64,000 nucleotides of DNA, from NCBI GenBank assembly GCA_025055285.1, contig JANWXM010000001.1:124001-188000 (forward strand). Direction: 5' to 3'. The position numbers were made by a program, and so were the translations under genes. The DNA is from Saprospiraceae bacterium (lineage in GTDB: Bacteria; Bacteroidota; Bacteroidia; Chitinophagales; Saprospiraceae). Positions 43,937 through 52,208 of this stretch are shown here, piece after piece. Within the stretch, counting starts at the first letter, position 1, and the number at the start of each line of letters is the position of its first letter. The notes beneath the pieces are model-generated. The model had not been told where the DNA came from. It did no database searches and was given only the letters and a program-made list of their open reading frames with translations.

Positions 43937-45148
43937 TTATAGATTACGGACCACGCGTTCAGCTACAGTTTCGCCGATGGATAAGGAGGCAGTTGCTGCA
44001 GGGCTAGGAGCGTTGCACACATGGAGGATGCGAGGGCGCTCCAGAAAGATAAAGTCGTCGTGAAGTTGTCCGTCAGGCGTACAAGCCATAGCGCGCACGC
44101 CGCTTCGGGTGGGTACGACATCGTCTAGTTGAAGTTCGGGCACGAAACGTTGCAGGGCTTGAACAAAAAGTTTTCTCGACAACGAGCGTTGCAATTCAGC
44201 CCAACCGTCGCGCCAATAGCGGCTAGCTAAACGTCGGAACCCTCGAAAGGCTAGAATTTCTGCAAGTTCGCCCAAGTGGATGTCCCATCGGCGATAGCCT
44301 TCGCGTCGGAAGGCGAGCACAGCATTGGGCCCGGCCTCAACACGACCTGTGATCGTACGGGTAAAATGAACGCCTAGAAAAGGAAAGTTTGGGTTAGGCA
44401 CAGGGTAGATGAGGTTGCGCACTAAATGAGTGCGATCGGATTTGAGTTCGTAATACTCGCCGCGAAAGGGCACAATGCGCACAGGAGGTTGAATACCGCT
44501 GCAAAGAGCAACGTGGTCTGAGTATAGGCCGGCACATGCAACCACTTGCCGGGCTATGCCTTGCCAGGTATCAGCTTCAATACGCATGCCTTCGGAAGTA
44601 AGCCTTAGGCGTTGCACGCGAACACCCGTGCGAACAATTCCGCCTGCTTCCTCGATGAGCTGCGCCAACTTCTGAGCGATCAGACGGTAATCAGTAATGC
44701 CGGTTTGAGGTACCCAAAGCGCCGCTACGGCCTGCACATGTGGCTCAATTTCACGCGCTTCTTCTGGCCCGAGGATGCGCAAGCCGGAAAGACCATTGGC
44801 TTTGCCGCGCTCACAGAGTGTATCAAGAGCAGAGCGTTCCTCGGGCGTTGTAGCAACGATGAGCTTACCGCAAATTTCGTATGGCAGGTGGTACTGTTGG
44901 CAGAAGTCGAGCAGCAGCCTATAACCCCGTCGGCAATTGAGCGCGCGTAGGCTGTTCGGTCGGTAATAAACACCGCTGTGTATAACGCCGCTATTGCGAC
45001 TGCTCTGGTGAGCCGCTATGCGATTCTCTTTCTCCAAAATCAACAGACGGACGTCGGGACGGCGCCGAAGTATCTGCCATGCTGAGGCTAGCCCCACGAT
45101 GCCACCCCCTATGACAACCACATCAAATGCATCATCGCGTAAATTCAT
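43937..45148 (-). CDS. lhgO: L-2-hydroxyglutarate oxidase
   Basis: 403 residues of the FAD-dependent DAO family. The N-terminal signature VVVIGGGIVGLASA is followed by the LhgO block HQSSRNSGVIHSGVYYRPNS, then FRGEYYELK, YPVPNPNFPFLGVHFTRTI and the C-terminal GVRAMACTPDGQLHDDFIF. The enzyme oxidises L-2-hydroxyglutarate to 2-oxoglutarate and passes electrons to the quinone pool, clearing a by-product of dehydrogenases. Monocistronic; convergent with the hypothetical gene 18 bases away. Confidence 0.93.
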   Translation of the reverse strand: MNLRDDAFDVVVIGGGIVGLASAWQILRRRPDVRLLILEKENRIAAHQSSRNSGVIHSGVYYRPNSLRALNCRRGYRLLLDFCQQYHLPYEICGKLIVATTPEERSALDTLCERGKANGLSGLRILGPEEAREIEPHVQAVAALWVPQTGITDYRLIAQKLAQLIEEAGGIVRTGVRVQRLRLTSEGMRIEADTWQGIARQVVACAGLYSDHVALCSGIQPPVRIVPFRGEYYELKSDRTHLVRNLIYPVPNPNFPFLGVHFTRTITGRVEAGPNAVLAFRREGYRRWDIHLGELAEILAFRGFRRLASRYWRDGWAELQRSLSRKLFVQALQRFVPELQLDDVVPTRSGVRAMACTPDGQLHDDFIFLERPRILHVCNAPSPAATASLSIGETVAERVVRNL

Positions 45149-45544
45149 GCGTTTTTAGAGTTTAAATGGTCAACCCTCAAAAAGGTTCTCTCATGAAACC
45201 TTAAGAAGACCTTGAGATTTACATTAATACCCTCTTGCGCCGCCTATTTAGAGGTCTTGCACTGTTAGCTTTCCTGTCTGTATTTGCCGGCTGCAGGTAG
45301 AGGGAAATATCTCATGTGCCTGTATTCTGCGTCTGCGCGGAGGATGGTTTCTATTGTAACAATAAAGAGCTCGCATTCAATACTCAGGTGCTATTTTCTC
45401 GTTTTGTTGGAATGCTGGTCAAAAGCAATACGCTTCGTCGGCGCCCTTAGCTCTACAGGAACGACATCAAAAATTATTGAGCTAGGGTTAGCCCTTACGG
45501 CAAAAGTTCCCAAAGAAATGCACTTCTATGCCTGCAACTTCTCG
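45149..45544. other. Gene-poor gap between lhgO and fucosidase
   Basis: About 400 bases between the divergent start of lhgO and the 3' end of the fucosidase gene. It holds a truncated lipoprotein-signal frame (45235-45300) and a weak AAGGTT/AACCTT hairpin near 45182. The open frame at 45284-45556 has no credible start or protein pattern. No promoter box of the TAnnTTTG type was found for lhgO. Confidence 0.5.
45235..45300 (+). pseudogene. Truncated lipoprotein signal (remnant or micro-ORF)
   Basis: From a TTG at 45235 the frame reads like a complete lipoprotein signal peptide (RRLFRGLALLAFLSVFAGC) and then stops one residue after the lipid Cys. Either it is the leftover start of a decayed lipoprotein gene, or a 21-residue lipopeptide. 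The downstream frames do not resume a recognisable protein. Confidence 0.3.
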
Positions 45545-47695
45545 TCAATACCCTAAAGCCTCTGGGGGGAGAGGAGTAGGCGTTCGACCTATCGGAGCAA
45601 AAGACACACGCAATACGGCCTCACCGCCGCTATTGAAGTAAAACAAGCGTAGTTGATGCCATCCCTGTTGTAAGAAAGCAACGCCTTTTCGCTCGCGTGT
45701 AGAGTGCTCTCCGTCGTTGGCTACAATGGTCAGATTGTCAATATCTAGGCGAGAACCATCGTCAGACGCTAAGAAAAACTCATATCCGCGCGTATGCGGA
45801 ACATAAAAGTATCCCTTCCACACAAGGGCGCAAGGACCTTGCTGACAACTGGGATCAAGTTCAATGTTACTTGTGACCAAGCGCTTTAGCACTCTGCCTT
45901 GTTGCAAAGCGGCGACAGTGTATTCTGAAGGGCTTACGAGTTCTACTACTATGCCGCGCTGCGGTTGGCGAGACATAGAGAGACTTGGCATAAAGGTGGG
46001 CACCCGTACGCGTGCGCTGTCTTCGCGACTAGGCAGAAAACCTTGTTTAAAGGCGCGTACCCGCACCAAGGCAGATTCTTCTAAGGAAAACGGGCCTTCG
46101 TAGCGCGGCGAAAGCTCCGTAGGCGCCCTGCCATCAATTGTATAATGAAGTACGGCGTCGGGTGTGGTAGACAATAGGCTAATTCGCGGCTTAACAGAGA
46201 GCGAGTCATAATTCACTCGAATTTCCGGAGGTTCTACAAAGGCGCCGTAATTAGCTATTTTTATAACAAAGGCATAGGGCGCAGCGAAGACCGTTGGGTC
46301 GTAGGGTGGCAGGTTTAAGATCGTGTTATTTCCACTCAGTTCTATCCGAGGGCGGCTTTTGGAGCCCAACAGGGTGACATCCGCCCCATATGGGAGCTGT
46401 ATATCGCGCAGTATGATTCGTCCGTCACTAGGATAGCGCGGCAGTAATGCATACAGACTATTTGTCTTCGGATTATAAGTGTAGAATACTTCCTTAACGG
46501 CATACCCTGGGTCAGGATTCAGGGTTTGCTTCAAGATAAGATCACCTTTCGAGCGATCGTGTTTATACTCGAGGCTACCTGCGCTCCATTGATAAGGGGT
46601 GCGCCAACGGCGCGTACCGTAGATTGCTTCACCATTAATGGCCAGCCACCTGCCCATTTCTATGAGGCGCTCCTGCACGAGAGGTGGTATTTTACCATAG
46701 CCGTCGGGACCAATACCAAGCATTAAGTTGCCTCCGCGTGCGACGCAGTCAATAAGATGAAGCACGAGTGCTTGGGTAGAGCTGTAATCTAGGGCGTTTT
46801 CGGCTCGGTTGTAGCCATGGGAGTAAGCTATGCTTCGGTTTTCCTCCCAAGGGTGTTCGAAGCCTGCTTCCGGAGAATAGGCCGGTGTATAAAAGCCTCC
46901 ATGCCTAAGGCGCGTTCCCGCTCCCCAACGGTCATTAGTTACAATAAATTCGCGCACAGGACTTTGATTGTACAACCAAGCTAAAAAAGCCTGAGCGCGC
47001 CAAATATCGGGCGAGGCATCCCCATCTCCATCGGCCCACAATATCCAGGGTTGGTAGCGCGCAATGAGTTCATGTAATTGAGGTAGTGCGTGTTCGTAGG
47101 CGTAGCGGTTGCGATCCTGTTTCCAGACAGGGTTAAACCACTCGTAGAGCGAATAATACAGGCCTGGTTTCACAGGTGTTTTTCGCAAAGCTTCGAAAAA
47201 TTCTCCTACTACGTCGCGGCGAGGGCCTATGCTAGCGGCATTCCACGGCATCCCCCAAGTCCGGTTGGCTTCAGCACTGGGCCATAAGCAAAAACCATCG
47301 GGATGTTTGGCTGTCAATACTGCATAGCGTGCGCCCGAACGCTGAATAATCGAGGCCCATTCATCAGGGTCAAATAGCGTTGCGCGAAAATCGTTGGCTA
47401 AGTCGTAATAGCTGCGCCTATCAAAATTTTTCTCGTGAAATTCGCGCACCTTGCCTTCATGAGCATTTGTTTCCAGGGCATGTTGATACCATTCTGCAGG
47501 ATGCCCCGTCGGCGCGAAGGCCGGCACAGCGAATACGCCCCAAGAAATAAGGACGCCAAATTTGGCGTCGAGCCACCACTCAGGGATGGGCCGGCGGTCC
47601 AAGGAATTCCAATCAGCCGTATAGGTCGGTTGCTCTTGGGTTACACCTTTGAACGGTAGAAAAGCCAGCAAGAGGAGTAGCAAGCAGGTACGCAT
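45545..47695 (-). CDS. Alpha-L-fucosidase (GH29) with C-terminal carbohydrate-associated domains
   Basis: 716 residues with a signal peptide ending KGVTQ. The GH29 barrel (about 25-380) has KFGVLISWG, HPAEWYQ, AVLTAKHPDGFCLW and the nucleophile region PWILWADGDGD (Asp near 221), then GGNLMLGIGPDGYG. A beta region with a chitobiase C-terminal-like module follows (VLHYTIDGRAPTELSPRY), and a PA14-like domain ends the protein (KGYFYVPHTRGYEFFLAS, DDGSRLDIDN, GWHQLRLFYF). It removes alpha-L-fucose from glycans outside the cytosol. No sugar-uptake genes adjoin it, so it is not part of a polysaccharide-utilisation locus here. Confidence 0.92.
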   Translation of the reverse strand: MRTCLLLLLLAFLPFKGVTQEQPTYTADWNSLDRRPIPEWWLDAKFGVLISWGVFAVPAFAPTGHPAEWYQHALETNAHEGKVREFHEKNFDRRSYYDLANDFRATLFDPDEWASIIQRSGARYAVLTAKHPDGFCLWPSAEANRTWGMPWNAASIGPRRDVVGEFFEALRKTPVKPGLYYSLYEWFNPVWKQDRNRYAYEHALPQLHELIARYQPWILWADGDGDASPDIWRAQAFLAWLYNQSPVREFIVTNDRWGAGTRLRHGGFYTPAYSPEAGFEHPWEENRSIAYSHGYNRAENALDYSSTQALVLHLIDCVARGGNLMLGIGPDGYGKIPPLVQERLIEMGRWLAINGEAIYGTRRWRTPYQWSAGSLEYKHDRSKGDLILKQTLNPDPGYAVKEVFYTYNPKTNSLYALLPRYPSDGRIILRDIQLPYGADVTLLGSKSRPRIELSGNNTILNLPPYDPTVFAAPYAFVIKIANYGAFVEPPEIRVNYDSLSVKPRISLLSTTPDAVLHYTIDGRAPTELSPRYEGPFSLEESALVRVRAFKQGFLPSREDSARVRVPTFMPSLSMSRQPQRGIVVELVSPSEYTVAALQQGRVLKRLVTSNIELDPSCQQGPCALVWKGYFYVPHTRGYEFFLASDDGSRLDIDNLTIVANDGEHSTRERKGVAFLQQGWHQLRLFYFNSGGEAVLRVSFAPIGRTPTPLPPEALGY

Positions 47696-47783
47696 GAGAA
47701 GAAATAAGGTTGTAGTTGTGAAGGCCTTTGGTGTGAAATTATACGCAAAAAGTAGAGCGCGAGCAATTTTTATGCGCAGGGTT

Positions 47784-49637
47784 TTACTGGAGGAGTTGCC
47801 AGTAGTCGTCTGGCACGGGCGTACCCAATGATCGAGCTTTTTCTGCGCTTTCTCGAGCGCGCGCCTTGTCGCCCAGCATAAAATAGCAGCGCGAGCGATT
47901 GAGATGGGCCATTCCGTTGGTGGGTTGAATGGAGATTACACGGTCAAAATCAGCTAAAGCCTCGCGGTACTTCTGTTTGCCGTTGAAGATCGAGGCTCCA
48001 CGGCCATTGAGTGCATCAGGGTCGTTGGGCGAAATGGCTAAGGCCCGGTTAAATGCCTCAATGGCTTCGTCATAGCGCTTCATGCGCTGATATACCGTGC
48101 CTACCAATACGTGGCCTTTAGGGTTTTGTGGTTCAATTTGTACCATCCGCTGAGCATAGGGCAGTGCTTGTTCTAGTTCATCAAGGCGTATATGAGTAAG
48201 GGTTCGAATGTCTAGCGCAGCGTAGTGATTAGGATTGCTTCGCAGAGCAGCGTCGCAGTCATTACCAGCGCGTTGCATCAGCTCGCGATAGCGGCTGGCG
48301 TTTTGTGGCTTCAAAGCCTCTTGGTAGTAATGGTGCGCTCGATTAGAGCGCGGCACGGGCGCCGATGGTGCGTGGCGAATGGCGGTGTTCCACAAGCTTT
48401 CCGTATTCTTCCAGGTATCCAGATAGCGATAAGTTAGGGTGCTGTATGCCAAAACAGCCACAAGCAACAGTCCCCAGCTTATTGATCTGCGCCACGGCTC
48501 GGCTAGGTATGTGGTTACCGACATTGCTAGCGCGAAGGCAATGCCGATGTATGGCACATATGTATAGCGTTCTGCCAGGAGTGTATTGCCAATTGTGATA
48601 AATTGGGCCACTAAAATGATATTTGCCAAATAAAATGATACGCCAAATACCAGTGCACGATTGCGGCGGAAATACCATACAACGGCAATAGCTATTAACA
48701 GTAACAGAGGTGCAGCCAGAATGAACCATTCTAATTGGTTAATCGGTGGATACGGATGAAAGGGTGACAAAGGCCAAGGCCAAAAAAATCGGCCAACGTA
48801 ACTCAATAACGTATAGCAACCGAAAAAAAGACGATGCAGCACCGAGTACATCTCGATGCTCGCCATCGCCTTCTTAGACTGAATGTATATCGTAAGGAGG
48901 CCCATAACAAATGCCATGAGAAAAAAAGGCGCCTTCTCTAGCCACAACTCCTTTTCGCGAAAGGAGCGGCCCTTCCAATAGTCTAATGCTAGCAGAGAAA
49001 GCGGGAAGGCTACTGCCGCCGGCTTAGACAAGAGCGAAAGAATAAACCAACCCACCGCCAGGACAAAAGAGAATCGAGCCTTAGACGTCAGATACTGCCA
49101 ATAGGCAATAAGCCCTAACAGATAAAAAAATGTATAGAGGACGTCCTTTCGCTCCGCTACCCAGGCCACCGACTCTACGTGCATAGGGTGGGTTGCAAAT
49201 ACTCCCGCAACGAATAGTGCCACCCAACGTTGCCGATTGGACAGCAACCAGCTGAAGTAAAAAACCAGCCCGGTATTGGCAATGTGTAGAAGCCAGTTTA
49301 CTAAAAAATATGAAAACGGCTTCAAACCCGACAGCTGATAGTTCAATGCCAAAGTGAGAATAGTCAAAGGGTGGTAGTTCGACACGACCGGCTGGGTAAA
49401 GATGCCTTTCCAGTCTGGGCCGCGCAATAGTGCATTCTCCGTAACATAGAAATGGTCGTCCCAGTTGGTCAATTCATTGCCAAGAATGGGCGAGAAAAGC
49501 AGAGCAGTAAAAAGCATTAGAAGGAGTGCCCATCCCCAAGGGAAGCGGTCTGCCCGAGTAGGGACGGATGGCTGCGGTTTTGCAGGTGTAGATGATTTGG
49601 CGGATCCTACTGTGCGGGTAGGTTTCTTTTTCACCAT
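47784..49637 (-). CDS. Polytopic membrane protein with C-terminal TPR repeats (TMTC-like)
   Basis: I start at the ATG at 49637 (MVKKKPTRTVG) rather than a TTG at 49673. 617 residues: a basic Pro-rich N-tail, about eleven membrane helices (residues about 45-420), then four or more TPR units (ALRSNPNHYAALDI, MVQIEPQNPKGHVLVGTVYQ, FNRALAISPNDPDALNGRGA, ISIQPTNGMAHLNRSRCY). The first loop NWDDHFYVTENALLRG and HPMHVESVAWVAERKD are hallmarks of TMTC-like GT-C glycosyltransferases. A protein or lipid O-glycosylation role is inferred only. Promoter at 49770-49797. Confidence 0.82.
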   Translation of the reverse strand: MVKKKPTRTVGSAKSSTPAKPQPSVPTRADRFPWGWALLLMLFTALLFSPILGNELTNWDDHFYVTENALLRGPDWKGIFTQPVVSNYHPLTILTLALNYQLSGLKPFSYFLVNWLLHIANTGLVFYFSWLLSNRQRWVALFVAGVFATHPMHVESVAWVAERKDVLYTFFYLLGLIAYWQYLTSKARFSFVLAVGWFILSLLSKPAAVAFPLSLLALDYWKGRSFREKELWLEKAPFFLMAFVMGLLTIYIQSKKAMASIEMYSVLHRLFFGCYTLLSYVGRFFWPWPLSPFHPYPPINQLEWFILAAPLLLLIAIAVVWYFRRNRALVFGVSFYLANIILVAQFITIGNTLLAERYTYVPYIGIAFALAMSVTTYLAEPWRRSISWGLLLVAVLAYSTLTYRYLDTWKNTESLWNTAIRHAPSAPVPRSNRAHHYYQEALKPQNASRYRELMQRAGNDCDAALRSNPNHYAALDIRTLTHIRLDELEQALPYAQRMVQIEPQNPKGHVLVGTVYQRMKRYDEAIEAFNRALAISPNDPDALNGRGASIFNGKQKYREALADFDRVISIQPTNGMAHLNRSRCYFMLGDKARARESAEKARSLGTPVPDDYWQLLQ

Positions 49638-49769
49638 GTATACTTCGCGTTGCTTTTCAGGTGATAGAAGCAAGATTTTTTGCCTTGGCCAGCTCTTTCT
49701 CCATCACGAATACCGCTTCGCTGGGCTAAGCTGGGTTCCCTGCCTGAGAAACGATTTTGCTTTTTTGCA

Positions 49770-49797
49770 CAAAGATATGCGTGTTCTGTTCGGTCAA
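49770..49797 (-). promoter_or_regulatory. Promoter of TPR membrane protein gene
   Basis: Minus strand: TTG at 49797-49795, 17-base spacer, TATCTTTG at 49777-49770. Exact -7 box; leader of about 125 bases to the ATG at 49637. Confidence 0.6.
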
Positions 49798-49854
49798 GGG
49801 CGTATTATCTTCTCACCTGAATTGAGCTGAGCGCTAACCCGACAGCAGAACCGC

Positions 49855-49871
49855 TACCTTTGTAAACAAAG
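49855..49871 (+). promoter_or_regulatory. -7 box and inverted repeat abutting the LanB-like start
   Basis: TACCTTTG at 49855-49862 lies 9 bases before the ATG, which would make the mRNA almost leaderless. The repeat CTTTGT-AA-ACAAAG (49858-49871) ends right at the ATG and overlaps the box, so it could be an operator. No TTG box at the normal distance; this may be chance. Confidence 0.3.
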
Positions 49872-52208
49872 ATGGCTCGCATTCGCCTTTTTCCATATTT
49901 GATGGTGCGTCAAGCTGGGATGCCCTTTTCGGTTCTCAAATCCTTGAGTACGTCTTGGGTAAGTTGGGAACACTCTTTCCGATTAGCAGAAGAGGCAGTG
50001 GAGAAAGCCAGAGAGCGCCTTCAATCGGCCTTCGATACAGCTCTAGTCACTTTGCCAAGGTCATCTCAGCGCACGGCAATCTACAATGCGCGCAGGGCTT
50101 TTTATCAACGCCAACGCCTGCCTTGCGAGGCACATATAATGATGTGGAAGAACGTTCCCGAATTAGCACCCATCGCTGAAGCTGCTAGCGTTTTTCGCCA
50201 GGCAAAGAATTCCTTGCATGCTGTTGAAGCAACTTTTGCTCGTCAGTATGAAAAAGTACTTCTAGACAGTTATTGCTCTCTGCAAGCCCTGGCCCAAAAT
50301 ATTGATTTACAGAGATCTTTGCTCTTTAGTTCACATCAGTTGCTGAGTCGTTTGCTCGAGTGGCGCATCCCTCAGGCAAAAGGTCTTTCCAAAAAAGACC
50401 GACAGACGGCACTTTCGGTACTCCAATACGTGACTCGGATGGCTACACGACCCACTCCATTAGGACGGCTAGCAACAGTAACCCTTGGAGTCAACGAAGA
50501 GTCGTCTCTTTCTAGAAAAAAATGTGTTGTCGTACCGAATAGTTCTCTGCTACCGCTGCTTTACGACAAGCTCCTTCGTGAACCTGTCTTTTTCCACTCA
50601 CTCCGTATTCAACTTAATCCATGTATCTGTACCTGCGAATCGGTGGAATACGTCTGGCTTCATTACGCCGGCGAAAAGGAGCGAATACAACGGGCAAGAG
50701 CTGATGAGTCGCTTCAATACGTAGTAAAACTACTGCTCCGAAATAACCGTTCTTGCGACTTCGCAACACTCTGCACTGCCTTGATGGAAGCAAGTGGGCA
50801 ATCGATGCAACAGATAGTGCATTATGTGCTCCATTTAGTGGAGACTGGTTTTCTAGAATGGGTGCTGCCTGTTTCGGGCCTTTCGTCCGATTGGAGCAAG
50901 AGACTGCATCGCTATCTTATCTCTTTACCCGCTTCACCAACCACAATGCGTTCAGCAGCACTCCTTCAAGACCTAGAGCGAGTGGCTCATACAATTACTC
51001 GTGTGCCGACAGAAAAGGCGCTCAAGATGCAGCAGCAACAAGCTGCAAGGATCATTGAATATTGTCACGAGCAAGAGGATGCTCCTCTCTTTTGGCCTGC
51101 AGAACAAATTTTCTACGAAGACGTAGTTACCCCGTCGATAGAGCCTCCTCCATTAGAGAGTTTGGTAGAAGAATTGGCAGGGCTGTGGTGTCAGCGCCCT
51201 TCTCCACAAATACCGCCAGAGCGCCAAGCATTTTTAGCATTTGCCTATGCGTGCCTTCAAGAAGGTCATTCCGCAAAGTTTTTGTCGATAGCTGAGGCCT
51301 TTTTACGCGCTCGAAGGGAGAAAATTTCAGTCCACGGGAACTTTCATCCGCCTCGACCGCAGTGCTTAGGAGCCCTCTTCCAAGTATGGGCAGAGAAAGG
51401 GCAGTGGTATGCCGTGCTCAACGCCCTTTACCCAGGCGGCGGAAAACTGTTTGCTCGATGGCTTCAGCTGTTTCCGGCGCCCGTTACCGAAGCCCTACGG
51501 CAATGCCTCTCCTCCTCTTCCACCGTGGTCGCCTTCCCGTGGCAAGGTTACTCGAATGCTAACTTTCAACCGCCGCTAGCGCAGTGTGCTCTAGTTGTGC
51601 CCGGCGGGCGTGTTCAGCCATTGCCCGGAGGGAAGACCTTTTTGCTAGGCAATCTGGCCGTGGGTTTCGAACAGCAGGAAGCGTACTTATATGATATGGC
51701 GACTAACCAGCGTCTCGTACTGATTGACCTAGGGATGGAAGCGCCTGAGTCTCGTCCACCGGTAATGCGTTTGCTGTGGCAAATAGGTGTGCCGTATGCC
51801 TCGCGCCAGGCGCTTCTCCCTTCCAGTCGTCCTTTTATCGAGCTTGAAAAAGGTGTAGCATTTTGGCCTCGCTACTTGCAAGGCCGATGGCTGCTCGAGC
51901 GCGCTTGTTGGCGCATCGAAGCAGCCATATGGAAGTCTTGGATCAATGATACTAAAAAGACCGACTATACCACCTTTCGCTACTTAAGAGCGGCGCTATC
52001 TCGCCTGAGCATTCCTCGTTATTTTACTGTCGCCTGGAGCAATTTTGATGAGCCTATGTTCTTTGACGCCGACAGTCCCTGGAGTTTGCGGCTTTTTTGG
52101 CGCAAGCTCTGCCGTTATGACGAGGCGCTGTTTATCCGAGAATATTGGCCTCTTCCTGAACGACGTGCACAAGAATGGGTTGTTGAATTTAAACTTCCTT
52201 CCTCCTAG
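49872..52208 (+). CDS. Stand-alone lantibiotic dehydratase N-domain (LanB glutamylation-type) protein
   Basis: 778 residues, no signal peptide. The N-terminus RLFPYLMVRQAGMPF matches the opening strand of LanB proteins. The key tRNA/peptide motif is intact: R189-x3-R193-x-T195-P in TRMATRPTPLG, equivalent to the R-x3-R-x-TP of NisB. The C-terminus (IPRYFTVAWSNFDEPMFFDADSP, split here across two known blocks) and EWVVEFKLPSS is where the N-domain normally ends, so the whole glutamylation domain is present but the elimination domain (SpaB_C) is absent. Such lone domains either work with a separate elimination protein or act as peptide aminoacyl-tRNA ligases. No precursor peptide, cyclase or transporter gene adjoins it. 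Confidence 0.75.
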   Translation: MARIRLFPYLMVRQAGMPFSVLKSLSTSWVSWEHSFRLAEEAVEKARERLQSAFDTALVTLPRSSQRTAIYNARRAFYQRQRLPCEAHIMMWKNVPELAPIAEAASVFRQAKNSLHAVEATFARQYEKVLLDSYCSLQALAQNIDLQRSLLFSSHQLLSRLLEWRIPQAKGLSKKDRQTALSVLQYVTRMATRPTPLGRLATVTLGVNEESSLSRKKCVVVPNSSLLPLLYDKLLREPVFFHSLRIQLNPCICTCESVEYVWLHYAGEKERIQRARADESLQYVVKLLLRNNRSCDFATLCTALMEASGQSMQQIVHYVLHLVETGFLEWVLPVSGLSSDWSKRLHRYLISLPASPTTMRSAALLQDLERVAHTITRVPTEKALKMQQQQAARIIEYCHEQEDAPLFWPAEQIFYEDVVTPSIEPPPLESLVEELAGLWCQRPSPQIPPERQAFLAFAYACLQEGHSAKFLSIAEAFLRARREKISVHGNFHPPRPQCLGALFQVWAEKGQWYAVLNALYPGGGKLFARWLQLFPAPVTEALRQCLSSSSTVVAFPWQGYSNANFQPPLAQCALVVPGGRVQPLPGGKTFLLGNLAVGFEQQEAYLYDMATNQRLVLIDLGMEAPESRPPVMRLLWQIGVPYASRQALLPSSRPFIELEKGVAFWPRYLQGRWLLERACWRIEAAIWKSWINDTKKTDYTTFRYLRAALSRLSIPRYFTVAWSNFDEPMFFDADSPWSLRLFWRKLCRYDEALFIREYWPLPERRAQEWVVEFKLPSS

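Noticed and set aside
45284-45556. 90-codon open frame downstream of the truncated lipoprotein signal
   Set aside because: It begins at a TTG in a different frame from the signal, has no recognisable pattern and runs into the fucosidase 3' end.
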